Assembly (NCBI GenBank): GCA_050247075.1
Contig: JBFWUW010000008.1
Location: 66,976 to 130,975, forward strand
From: JBFWUW01 sp050247075
GTDB lineage: Bacteria > Planctomycetota > Planctomycetia > Pirellulales > JBFWUW01
Length of the DNA: 64,000 bases
Direction: 5' to 3'
Shown here: positions 24,156 through 32,274 of the stretch, one piece after another
Layout: every line of letters starts with the position of its first letter
Position numbering within the stretch: the first letter of the stretch is position 1
The notes under the pieces: model-generated
Told to the model about the DNA's origin: nothing
The model's input: the letters and a program-made list of their open reading frames with translations, nothing else
The model's database searches: none
Made by a program: the position numbers and the translations under genes

Positions 24156-24181
24156 GTAGGCTCCGCCTGCCGGGCGGTGCC
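24156..24181 (+). repeat. Second REP-like family, unit on plus strand
   Basis: Head GTAGGCT is followed by stem CCGCC, loop TGCC or TGCCG, and GGCGG, ending in TGCC. The stem pairs perfectly. It forms an inverted pair with the unit at 24291-24316 on the other strand, about 110 bases away, flanking the rsmG upstream region. Confidence 0.7.
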
Positions 24182-24290
24182 TTGCGGTTGGTGAAAGTTC
24201 CTCCGTCAATTCGACGCCACGAGGGATAATCGGAAGGCCAAGTGCGACTCTCTCCGCGATTGTAGGCAGGCCAATGCAAGATCATCCCTA

Positions 24291-24316
24291 GGCCCCGTCC
24301 GGCAGACGGAACCTAC
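24291..24316 (-). repeat. Second REP-like family, unit on minus strand
   Basis: On the minus strand this reads GTAGGTT, then CCGTC, TGCC-type loop, GACGG, GGCC. Compared with the plus-strand unit the stem differs at one pair (C-G to T-A) on both sides, so pairing is kept. It abuts the stop codon of the cytochrome b gene. Confidence 0.7.
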
Positions 24317-24317
24317 T

Positions 24318-26168
24318 TTATGGCACAGCCGGCGCGGGCGCTGCGTCCGCCGCATCGTGGGCAACCGCATGCTGGCCCGGCTTGGGCCATTCTCCACGCA
24401 ACCACTCGGCGATCAACACAATGGTCTCATCGGTTAGCCGCGGCTCGGACTTTTCGGGAGAGTCGGGCAGGCCAAAGCTGGGCATCAACTGCTTGTTGTC
24501 TTGCGCGTCTTCCGAAAACAGGTGCTGATAATACTGCTCGTGGTTTGGATCGGCGATCATGCCGATGATCCAATCCTTCGAGCCGTAGTCGGTCAAACTG
24601 GGTGCGGCACCCAGGCTGCCCGCGCCGTGAAACTCGTGGCATTGCGCGCAGCCGGCGCTATCATCAGCCAGAATTTTACGGCCCAGTTCCAGCAAGGGCT
24701 GATCGGCTTCCGCATGGACATGGTCAGCCTCGACCGATAGCGCCAGGGCCACCGCTTGCACGGCGTTGGGCGCTTCGAGCTTGCCCAGGTCGTCGTGGAC
24801 AAAACTCACCATGTCCCCCTCTTTCATGGCCGTGGCGCCAAAATAATCGTCGCTGACAATCCGCTTGGGATCGAGCAAACCCTCGATCCACTCGCGACTG
24901 GCGAAGCCGTGCAGGTTCGGGGCGGAAATAGGCGTGGGCCGGAAGCCGTGGCCGTTGGCATCGGTATAGGCATGGCAGCCCAGGCATTGTTGGGTAATCA
25001 CCGTAAACGCCTGGAAACGCGGGTCGTTTCGCATCATCTCGGCCGCGCCGGTGGCTGGGATGCCTTGCGCGGCGCGAACTTCGGCCAGTTGGGCCCGCTC
25101 GTGTGCTTCCCACACGGCGTTGCGGTAGCCTTGGGTGTTGCTGTCTTCGCGCATCGCCAAGGCGGTCAAGACGCCGGCTCCGCAGAGGATTCCCACCAGG
25201 AGTGCCACGTTGAAGCGGTGCCCCAGTTTCCAACGGCCCACGATCGGCATCAAGAACAACAGCCCCATCACCAGCCCGGGAATATAGATTGCGCCGAGCG
25301 CTTCCAGCTTGCCGGGAAAGAACTTGAGGAACTGAAACAAGAACAGGAAGTACCACTCTGGCCGGGCGGCCGAATAAGGATTGGCCGGATCGGCCGGCGC
25401 GCCAAGTTCGGCCCCTAGCTTCCAGACCAACAGCATCACGATCAGCAACGTCGCCAGGCAGGCGACCGCATCTTTGAGGATTTGATCCGGCCAGAAGGTG
25501 CCGTCGGGCTTGATCTTGGGGGCCTTGTAATGCAGCCCATGCCGACGGAAGACGTAAATATGCAAGGCTAGGAAGAACATCAGGGCGCCAGGCAGCACGC
25601 CTGCATGCAGGGCGAAGAACCGAGTCAGCGTTTGATGCCCGTACTCCTTGCCGCCGACGACAACTTCTTGGACTTGTTCGCCCACGACCGGCGTTAGCCC
25701 CATGATGCCGGTGGCAACCTGCGTGGCCCAGTAGCCCTTTTGATCCCAGGGCAATAGGTAGCCCGTCAGCGACAGCCCCAGCACGATCTTGAGCAGAATC
25801 AGGCCGAGCCAGAAGTTGACTTCGCGCGGGGCCTTGTACGCGCCATCGACCACCACCTGCCACAGGTGCAGCGCCAGCAACACAATCATGGCCTGGGCCG
25901 TGAAGTGGTGAATGCCGCGCAGCAGCCAGCCCCCTTGCATCTCGTGCTGGATGTAATAGACGCTCTCCCAGGCGGTTTGCGAACTGGGGCTGTAACTCAT
26001 CCACAAGAACAACCCGGTGACGAGTTGCGTCATGAACGCGAATACCAGCGTGCTGCCCCACACATACCGCCAGCGGGCGCCGCCGGGTACGTTTTCGTAG
26101 AGCGCCTCGGCCATCAAGTCGCGATAGCCGGTACGGTCATCGAACCAGTTGAGAAAGGACTTGATCAT
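24318..26168 (-). CDS. Cytochrome b fused to a diheme cytochrome c domain
   Basis: The membrane core of a bc-type quinol oxidase complex. The N-terminal 350 residues are cytochrome b: GIHHFTAQAMIVLLALHLWQ and HAGVLPGALMFFLALHIYVF carry haem-ligand histidines, PWDQKGYW precedes the Qo region, and PEWYFLFLFQFLKFF contains the PEWY motif. A membrane helix leads to a c-type part with CLGCH (C395) and CAQCH (C507), so two covalent haems. At 616 residues it unites what are often two genes. It overlaps the Rieske gene by four bases. Confidence 0.9.
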   Translation of the reverse strand: MIKSFLNWFDDRTGYRDLMAEALYENVPGGARWRYVWGSTLVFAFMTQLVTGLFLWMSYSPSSQTAWESVYYIQHEMQGGWLLRGIHHFTAQAMIVLLALHLWQVVVDGAYKAPREVNFWLGLILLKIVLGLSLTGYLLPWDQKGYWATQVATGIMGLTPVVGEQVQEVVVGGKEYGHQTLTRFFALHAGVLPGALMFFLALHIYVFRRHGLHYKAPKIKPDGTFWPDQILKDAVACLATLLIVMLLVWKLGAELGAPADPANPYSAARPEWYFLFLFQFLKFFPGKLEALGAIYIPGLVMGLLFLMPIVGRWKLGHRFNVALLVGILCGAGVLTALAMREDSNTQGYRNAVWEAHERAQLAEVRAAQGIPATGAAEMMRNDPRFQAFTVITQQCLGCHAYTDANGHGFRPTPISAPNLHGFASREWIEGLLDPKRIVSDDYFGATAMKEGDMVSFVHDDLGKLEAPNAVQAVALALSVEADHVHAEADQPLLELGRKILADDSAGCAQCHEFHGAGSLGAAPSLTDYGSKDWIIGMIADPNHEQYYQHLFSEDAQDNKQLMPSFGLPDSPEKSEPRLTDETIVLIAEWLRGEWPKPGQHAVAHDAADAAPAPAVP

Positions 26169-26806
26169 ACCGGCATCTTCTCCTCATGGCCGACGCGGAA
26201 TTTCTCGAATCGAACCCAGATTTCTGGCCCGCGAACCTCGACCTGCAACTCGTCTAAACCGCGGGGGGGCGGCCCCTTGACCATCGCGCCATCCAGGTTG
26301 AACTCGCTGTTGTGGCAAGGGCAAGAAAAGCTTTGCTTGGACTTTACGTAATCGACAAAACACCCCAGGTGCGGGCAAGTCGCCGTGAAGGCGATAGGCT
26401 TGTCGGCCCCCTCCGGCCACCGCAAAAAGACAGCGCCAACCGGGTGGGGCGGGTGATAGTTCCAGGCATCCCAAGAATCGGTAATGGCGGCGAAGGACTT
26501 AGGCTCACCGCCGACTGGGACGTCGGCTACGGCGGCAATCTTCAGCCAGCGGCCCGGTCCAGCGGATGCATCCGCCGTGTTCGAACCGGCGTCTTCTCCC
26601 GCAGGGGAAGGATGATTGTGGCTCCGGAGAGGGTCCAGATAGGTGTAAATACCCGCGGCGGCTGGCAAAACACCGCAGACCGTGCCCGCCGCGACAGCCG
26701 CGGCCTTGGTGACAAAGTCCCGCCGGTCGCCGGAGGGTGGTGGAGTGGTTGGTTCCGGTTCGGGCTTCTTGCCTCGGTCCTTGTCCTTGTTATGGTTCTT
26801 GGCCAT
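26165..26806 (-). CDS. Rieske iron-sulfur subunit of the bc complex
   Basis: A 213-residue exported Rieske protein that passes electrons from quinol to the c-type haems. After a charged start it has a TAT-like signal (RRDFVTKAAAVAAGTVCG, about residues 27-44), which suits a folded [2Fe-2S] protein. Cluster ligands are in CPHLGC and CPCHNSEF, with the Pro-rich KGPPPRGLD loop after them. Its stop overlaps the cytochrome b start, which points to coupled translation. The 251 bases upstream separate it from divergent glcE. Confidence 0.92.
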   Translation of the reverse strand: MAKNHNKDKDRGKKPEPEPTTPPPSGDRRDFVTKAAAVAAGTVCGVLPAAAGIYTYLDPLRSHNHPSPAGEDAGSNTADASAGPGRWLKIAAVADVPVGGEPKSFAAITDSWDAWNYHPPHPVGAVFLRWPEGADKPIAFTATCPHLGCFVDYVKSKQSFSCPCHNSEFNLDGAMVKGPPPRGLDELQVEVRGPEIWVRFEKFRVGHEEKMPV

Positions 26807-27057
26807 CTGGTGATCTCAATAGGAAGGAGATTTCGTCGGCGCGGCGGGGTGGCCGCTCGCCGACCGATGGAAAGCAGGCGGGTTGGTTTTCGCTAACACA
26901 ATAACCTGTCCGCGCGTAAAACGAAACAGGGCATCACACGAAGGCGGGCAATCCAAATGCCTTTCTTGAAGCTCTGCTCCTTGGGAAGACCGCCCGGGCG
27001 GACTAGAATACCTGTTTCGACCGCGGTTCAAACTCTTCCCACGGAAATAATTCCATC

Positions 27058-28311
27058 GTGGCTAAGGCCGCCGACAAGCCGCTCTTCACGGAAGCGATTG
27101 AGCCCGCCGATCAGGCGGAGTTGGCCCAGGCCGTGCGCGATGCGGCTGCCGCTTCCACGCCGGTCTATCCCGTCGGCGGCGGTACGGCCATGAACTTTGG
27201 ACTGGCAATCAAGCGGCCGGGTATTCGCTTGTCGCTGGCCAAATTGAACCGCGTGGTTGAGTATCCCGCGCGCGACATGACGATCACGGTGGAGGCCGGC
27301 ATTACCTTGGCGGCACTGGCCGAGGTTTTAGCCCAGGAGCGTCAGCGGCTGGCGGTCGATGCGGCGCAAGCCAGTCAGGCAACGCTGGGCGGGCTGATCG
27401 CCACGAACTTTAGCGGCCCGCGGCGTTACGGCTGCGGCACCATCCGCGACTACGTGATTGGCATGACCGCCGTGGATGGCCGCGGCGTTGCGTTTCATGG
27501 AGGCGGGCGAGTTGTTAAGAACGTGGCCGGTTACGACTTCTGCAAACTGTTGACCGGTTCCCTGGGGACCTTGGGCGTGATCAGCCAGGTTACGCTCAAG
27601 CTCAAGCCCACGCCCGAGGCCTCGGCCTTGGTGGCGTGCGAGGTTAGCGACGCGTCCCAAGCAGATCATCTGTTGGCCGCTTTAGGCCAGTCGAAAACCA
27701 CGCCGGCGGCCGTTGAGCTTTTTGCTTGCGGTGCAAGAAATTCCAGCGAACCGGTATTTTTGCAATCGCCCGGCCCTGCCGGGTATAAGCTGGCCGTGGG
27801 CTTGGAGGGAACCAGCACGGAAGTCAACTGGATGGTGGACCGGCTGCAATCCGAATGGAAAGAGCTCGGTGTCGATCGTAGCGATGTCCTGGCGGATGCC
27901 GCCGCCGCGCCGGCTTGGAGCGAACTGGTGGAGTTTCCGTCCCAGCCCGCCGGCGGAATGGTCCTGAGAGCCGCGGTGTTGCCAAGTAACGTTTTGCGTT
28001 TCATGGAAGAAGTCCTCCAGGTCGATGCCGGTGCCGCGCTATTGTCTCACGCTGGTAACGGGGTTGTGCTGGTTCGCTTGGACAGCGTTTCTCCAGCCGA
28101 ACTGCCAGGCCTGTTGGTGCAACGCCTGCAGCCTCTGGCCGCGTCTTTGGGGGGCAATATTGTTGTCTATGCCGCGCCCGACGAATGTGGGCTGACGCGC
28201 CAGACCCAATGGGGCACGGCGACCGCGGACGCCACCTTGATGCGATCCGTCCAAGAACAATTCGATCCCCAAGGCGTGCTCAATCCAGGCCGCTTTGTTT
28301 ACGGAAAATAG
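27058..28311 (+). CDS. glcE: Glycolate oxidase FAD-binding subunit
   Basis: A 417-residue FAD-linked oxidase of the GlcD/GlcE type. The PCMH-type FAD fold is seen in VYPVGGGTAMNFG, VEYPARDMTITVEAG, ATLGGLIATNFSGPRRYG and GRVVKNVAGYDFCKLLTGSLG. GlcE is a partner of GlcD and GlcF in oxidising glycolate to glyoxylate; no glcD is in this window. The likely start is GTG at 27058, preceded by CACGGAAAT. The glcF ATG follows the stop by four bases, so the pair is one operon. Confidence 0.87.
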   Translation: MAKAADKPLFTEAIEPADQAELAQAVRDAAAASTPVYPVGGGTAMNFGLAIKRPGIRLSLAKLNRVVEYPARDMTITVEAGITLAALAEVLAQERQRLAVDAAQASQATLGGLIATNFSGPRRYGCGTIRDYVIGMTAVDGRGVAFHGGGRVVKNVAGYDFCKLLTGSLGTLGVISQVTLKLKPTPEASALVACEVSDASQADHLLAALGQSKTTPAAVELFACGARNSSEPVFLQSPGPAGYKLAVGLEGTSTEVNWMVDRLQSEWKELGVDRSDVLADAAAAPAWSELVEFPSQPAGGMVLRAAVLPSNVLRFMEEVLQVDAGAALLSHAGNGVVLVRLDSVSPAELPGLLVQRLQPLAASLGGNIVVYAAPDECGLTRQTQWGTATADATLMRSVQEQFDPQGVLNPGRFVYGK

Positions 28312-28315
28312 CCGC

Positions 28316-29737
28316 ATGAATCCCACGCCCACCGATGCCAAAGCCGGCCTAGCTGGTACTTCGCCTCCGCCCGATGGCACGCCTACACCCGCGCCGCATG
28401 GCGGAGAGACCGCGGCGGCCGCGGTGTTGCCTTTATTGCCAGCAGGCAAGAACCCTGGGGCGGGTATCGACTACGAGCTCTTCTTGGATTGCGTCCACTG
28501 CGGCCTTTGCACGGCGGCTTGCCCTACCTACGCCGAACTGGGGAACGAAAACGACAGTCCGCGCGGGCGCATTTACCTGATGCGTTCCGTCACCGATGTC
28601 CGGTTGGCGCTCAACGACGAAGTCCGCCGGCACCTGGAGCTGTGCCTGGACTGCCGCGCTTGCGAAACCGCCTGTCCGTCGGGCGTGCAATACGGCAAGC
28701 TGATCGAACCTTTCCGCGTGGCCATGGAGCAGTCGGCCGATGCCGCCACGCCCGCCAAGTCGTCGGACTGGTTCCATCGTTACATCTTGTTCGGTCTGTT
28801 TCCGTATCCCGACAAACTTCGCAAGGCGCTGGCCCCGGCGCGTCTGGCTCAAAAGCTGGGCTTGATGGGGCTGCTGCAGAACACCCCCTTGCTAAAGCTG
28901 CTGCCGCCGCGGCTGCGGCAGTTGGTGGCCATGTTGCCGCCGCCGCGGAAGGAAGAAAAGCCGCTGCCCGAGGTGCTGCCCGCCATTGGCCGCCGCCGAG
29001 CCCGCGTGGCGTTGTTTACCGGATGCGTGGGCGATGTCATGTTTCGCCACACCAACTGGGCCACGGCCCGCGTCCTGCAGCAGAATGGCTGCGACGTGGT
29101 GGTCCCCAGCGCACAAGTCTGTTGCGGGGCAATTCACTTTCACGCGGGCAGCAGCCCCCCGGCCCGCGAAATGGCCGACCTGAACGAGCAAGCTTTCGAC
29201 TACCAGGGTGTCGATGCGGTGGTGGCCAACATCGCCGGCTGCGGTTCGATGCTCAAGGACTACGGCCATCACTGGCACGACGAACTGCAACCTCAAAGAG
29301 CAGCCTTTGCCGCCAAGGTTCGCGATGTCAACGAGTTCTTGGACAGCCTGGGACTCATTCCGCCGGAAGGCAACATTCCATTGACGGTGACCTATCACGA
29401 TGCTTGCCATTTAGCGCACGCGCAGAAAGTACGCGAGGCACCTCGCAACCTTTTAGCCCAAATACCAGGGTTAACGCTCAAGGATCTGCCCGAGACGGAA
29501 CTCTGTTGCGGCGCAGCAGGCACCTATAATCTGACCGAACCAGAAATGGCCGGCCGCCTCAGCCGCCGCAAGCTGCGAAACATCCTGGGGACCGGTGCCG
29601 AGTTGGTTGTCACGGCCAACGCCGGCTGCATACTGCAGATTGCCCGCGAGGCCCGCCAACAAGGCCAGCGGCTGGGCGTCATGCACCCGGTGGAACTGCT
29701 CGACTACAGCTACCGCGGCGAGCAGCCGGTTTTTTAG
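28316..29737 (+). CDS. glcF: Glycolate oxidase iron-sulfur subunit
   Basis: A 473-residue electron-transfer subunit. Two [4Fe-4S] motifs, CVHCGLCTAACPTY and CLDCRACETACPSG, are followed by two CCG domains: CCGAIHFHAG and a later HDACHLAH with CCGAAGTYNL. The first 45 residues are a Pro/Ala/Thr-rich extension not usual in GlcF. The ATG at 28316 lies just after glcE and is preferred over an overlapping earlier one. LldE/HdrD-type paralogues share these domains, but the pairing with glcE supports GlcF. Confidence 0.88.
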   Translation: MNPTPTDAKAGLAGTSPPPDGTPTPAPHGGETAAAAVLPLLPAGKNPGAGIDYELFLDCVHCGLCTAACPTYAELGNENDSPRGRIYLMRSVTDVRLALNDEVRRHLELCLDCRACETACPSGVQYGKLIEPFRVAMEQSADAATPAKSSDWFHRYILFGLFPYPDKLRKALAPARLAQKLGLMGLLQNTPLLKLLPPRLRQLVAMLPPPRKEEKPLPEVLPAIGRRRARVALFTGCVGDVMFRHTNWATARVLQQNGCDVVVPSAQVCCGAIHFHAGSSPPAREMADLNEQAFDYQGVDAVVANIAGCGSMLKDYGHHWHDELQPQRAAFAAKVRDVNEFLDSLGLIPPEGNIPLTVTYHDACHLAHAQKVREAPRNLLAQIPGLTLKDLPETELCCGAAGTYNLTEPEMAGRLSRRKLRNILGTGAELVVTANAGCILQIAREARQQGQRLGVMHPVELLDYSYRGEQPVF

Positions 29738-29741
29738 GCGG

Positions 29742-29814
29742 CTGTAGGAGGCGATTCCATCGCCGATGGATACGTTTCGTGCAATGGCATCGGCGTTGGA
29801 AACGCCTCCTACAG
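29742..29814. repeat. REP-like inverted pair (REPIN-like), locus 5
   Basis: A first-type unit on plus (29742-29767; stem GGCGAT-TCC-ATCGCC) faces a related unit on minus (29789-29814; stem GGCGTT-TCC-AACGCC). The stem change at the innermost pair is compensated on both sides. The pair lies between convergent glcF and mch, and the minus unit supplies the mch stop codon. Confidence 0.85.
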
Positions 29815-30759
29815 GTTGGCGCCAAACGATTGCCGCAATACGTCGGGCGCTAATCTCCCAAACTGAAACCGCCGGCCCGTCGCCAAATTGGCCAAGGTGA
29901 TGACGGCCGGGCTGAACAGGTGCGGGTCGATCTTGTAGAAATCGCGCTCAGCCCGCTCAAAAATCGCCGCGAACGGCTGGCCATAATCGGACGATGCGCA
30001 ACTGGGAACTTGCGGTCCGAGCCGCGCTAGCTCCTCGTCGTCGGCACGGACCCACAGCGTTACCTCGCCGCCGTACAAGATGGCGTCGTTCGTGCGGCCA
30101 ATGCCGGCCATGTCGTCGGCTGCCACCGGGGGTAGCGGTGCCAGTCCATAGCCGCTTTGCACCAGGCTCAGGTCAAAACCTAGCTCCAACAATTTGTGCA
30201 GCGCGGTCTCCACGCTACGGGCCACCACCTGGACATGGCCCGCCTGGCTGGCCGTGGGGGCGGCCAGCAGCGTAAGCGCCGGCACCTCAACGCCGCATTG
30301 CCGGGCAATATCTTGGCAGACCGCTTCGGGGGGCAATTTGCGAGTCTCCAACACACCCACGGCAAGGGCGGGCCGCTCGGTGTGGCCAATTTTCCGGAAT
30401 AAGGCTTCCTTGGCGGCTGCCGCCCGCATCGGTCCCGAGCCCATGCCAAAGAATTTCTCGCCAGCGATCTGCCACCCGGCATATTGGGAAGCCATACAGG
30501 CCGCCACCGGCAAATCGGTGCAAACCTGTACGGACGGCGCTGAAATACCTTCGATGCGGCCTGGCACCAGACTCACCTCGGCCAGCCCGGCCAGGCAGAC
30601 CTCGGCCAGCCGCCGCCCCGCTTCCAGGCCGCCTTCCACGGAAATGCCCAGGTCAACGGTGGTGCCGCCATCGGGCCGTTGGTGAACGGCAATTTTGAGA
30701 CGCTCGGCGTCGGCAATCATCGCCTGACACAGGCTGGCGGCACGCTGGTTGAGAAACAC
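29809..30759 (-). CDS. mch: Methenyltetrahydromethanopterin cyclohydrolase
   Basis: Mch interconverts methenyl- and formyl-H4MPT in H4MPT-linked C1 metabolism, known from methanogens, methylotrophs and planctomycetes. Typical blocks are LNQRAASLCQAMIADAERL, GGLEAGRRLAEVCLAGLAEV, AGEKFFGMGSGPMRA and YGGEVTLWV. The frame is open to 30966, but that includes the terminator of the upstream gene, so a GTG at 30759 or a TTG at 30765 is the likely start, giving about 316 residues, as in other Mch. The TAG stop is part of a REP-like unit. No other H4MPT genes are in the window. Confidence 0.88.
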   Translation of the reverse strand: MFLNQRAASLCQAMIADAERLKIAVHQRPDGGTTVDLGISVEGGLEAGRRLAEVCLAGLAEVSLVPGRIEGISAPSVQVCTDLPVAACMASQYAGWQIAGEKFFGMGSGPMRAAAAKEALFRKIGHTERPALAVGVLETRKLPPEAVCQDIARQCGVEVPALTLLAAPTASQAGHVQVVARSVETALHKLLELGFDLSLVQSGYGLAPLPPVAADDMAGIGRTNDAILYGGEVTLWVRADDEELARLGPQVPSCASSDYGQPFAAIFERAERDFYKIDPHLFSPAVITLANLATGRRFQFGRLAPDVLRQSFGANL

Positions 30760-30850
30760 GGGCAAGCTCGATGGAATGAACAAAGGGGTGCTTTGCGGAT
30801 GGTAACCGCGCGGCAATCGTACAATGCCCGCAAGGCGGCCGCTAGCGGGC

Positions 30851-30893
30851 GCAATAAAAAAGCCGCCGCGTTCTCCTCGGAGAACGCGGCGGC
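30851..30893 (-). terminator. Intrinsic terminator after the Cys-rich protein gene
   Basis: On the minus strand, GCCGCCGCGTTCTC (30893-30880) pairs with GAGAACGCGGCGGC (30875-30862) around a four-base loop, then six T and ATTGC. A perfect 14-bp GC-rich stem with a T-run is a strong terminator. It ends the transcript of the gene at 30967-31926 and shows that mch downstream needs its own promoter. Confidence 0.88.
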
Positions 30894-30966
30894 CGGCGTG
30901 GGTCTGAAGCACTTGGACGATATCGCGTGTCGAGCCGAGGCCGGCGAAGCCTGGCTCGCGCGTCAA

Positions 30967-31926
30967 CTACCGCAGCGGACGCCAGCCGCTGTCGTCGATC
31001 TTCTGCTTGGCGGGCCGCGTGTGTTGAGCCGGAATCACGGCGGAGGAATCGTCGGCCAGCGTGTTGTCCAATTGGGTGCGGTGGCTGGGCAACATGGTGG
31101 TGCGGTCCGCTCCATCATCTTCGTTCAACAAGCCGCGGGCCTTGGGGCTGCTGGTCCGCACGTCTGGTATGGCACGTTGCGGCAAGTCGGCATCGGCCTG
31201 GTTAATGGGTGCCAGCAACACGGGTTGGCTGTCGGACGGGCCCGGACGAGGAATCACGGGCGTGCGGGCTACGGGCGCTGTGCTGCTGTACGATCCGCCT
31301 GGCGGCGCATAGCTGGCGTTAGAAGGAGCATAGCTTGTAGTTGGCGCGGCGGACGCAATCGGAGCGGAAACCGCGGCTGGCGCACTGTAGCGCACGACGG
31401 GGCTGCCCTGTTGAACGATTCGGCTGACCACGGGGGCACCTGGCCGCGAAACGGATGCGCCACAAGAACTACAGCCGCTGCTGGGCGCGCTGTAAACCGG
31501 GGTCGAAATGACCGGCGAGGCATAGGTTGCCGCGGGGGCGCTATAGGAAGGCTGGTACGAGACTACCGGCCGCAGCACGGTTGTGCCGCAACTGTTGCAA
31601 CTGTTGCAACCGCCACAAGCGGGACGATAGCTGACCACCGGCGAGTAGGCCACGCGATAGCAACTATTGCAGGTGGACACCTGGGGAGCGCACGTTGAAC
31701 AGCCGGTGGCACAGGTTGAGCAGCCGGTTGAACAAGTGGAACAACAAGGCGATGCGGCCACGCCGCGGTAGCCCGTCAGAAACGGAAACAGGGGCCGGTA
31801 GGTCGTCGTGCCGCAGGGCGACGACGAGCTAAACCATCCAAAACATGCCTGGCTCTCACTCGTTGTGCCCAGGGCCATGGCCAGGACGGTACAAGCGACA
31901 GCAACGCTACGAAGGCTGCGGGTCAT
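30967..31926 (-). CDS. Secreted cysteine-rich protein
   Basis: A 319-residue exported protein. The signal peptide (about 1-28) ends near SESQACFG. Residues about 55-120 are packed with short Cys motifs: CCSTCSTGCSTCATGCSTC, then CNSC, CGGCNSCNSCG and later CSSCG. The rest is Ser/Pro/Tyr-rich and probably unstructured until a charged tail. Such composition recalls disulfide-linked envelope proteins of planctomycetes, but that role is an inference. GGAGAG lies directly before the ATG at 31926. A strong terminator follows the gene. Confidence 0.75.
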   Translation of the reverse strand: MTRSLRSVAVACTVLAMALGTTSESQACFGWFSSSSPCGTTTYRPLFPFLTGYRGVAASPCCSTCSTGCSTCATGCSTCAPQVSTCNSCYRVAYSPVVSYRPACGGCNSCNSCGTTVLRPVVSYQPSYSAPAATYASPVISTPVYSAPSSGCSSCGASVSRPGAPVVSRIVQQGSPVVRYSAPAAVSAPIASAAPTTSYAPSNASYAPPGGSYSSTAPVARTPVIPRPGPSDSQPVLLAPINQADADLPQRAIPDVRTSSPKARGLLNEDDGADRTTMLPSHRTQLDNTLADDSSAVIPAQHTRPAKQKIDDSGWRPLR

Positions 31927-32274
31927 TGTCTCTCCAATCTGAACGGAATGTTCTGTCAACCTTGCCCAAGAAAAGTATACGCACGACGTACAGGATTATT
32001 CTTTAGACAATCGCTTTGGAGTGCTGTCAACGCAGCGCGCAACGACAGCATCCATTTGGCGGAAGATTACCTTCGTGACGGTTATGCCGCTGGTGGCGAA
32101 TGTGCCGATTGTGCCGATGCTAGCGGCCCCAGACATGTACGACGCCGGCCCCACGCGTCTTGACTTAAGTGTAGTTCAAAAAGATTTGAAGAGTGCGGCC
32201 AGGCATGGTTTTAAGCCCTCAAGCCGTAACAAACGCGCGGACGATAACGAAGATAACGGTCAGGCCGGCAGGCC
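31927..32274. other. Divergent intergenic region before fliG
   Basis: The 348 bases hold the promoters of the Cys-rich gene (minus) and fliG (plus). A TTGACT at 32160-32165 is the best -35-like box on plus, but the -10 at the right distance (GATTTG) is poor. On minus, TATACT near 31980-31975 is -10-like without a matching -35. No RNA structure or repeat was seen. Confidence 0.4.

Noticed and set aside
24724..26061. A 445-codon minus-strand frame overlapping the cytochrome b gene
   Set aside because: It lies in another frame of a gene with unmistakable haem and PEWY motifs and is Arg/Ala-rich without family features.
29742..29814. CRISPR-like repeat arrays among the recurring 25-base sequences
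   Set aside because: Units are paired or single, without regular spacers or cas genes, and each carries its own hairpin as in REP sequences.
30760..30966. An N-terminal extension of Mch to 30966
   Set aside because: The extension would translate through a strong terminator hairpin of the upstream gene and has no similarity to Mch N-termini.
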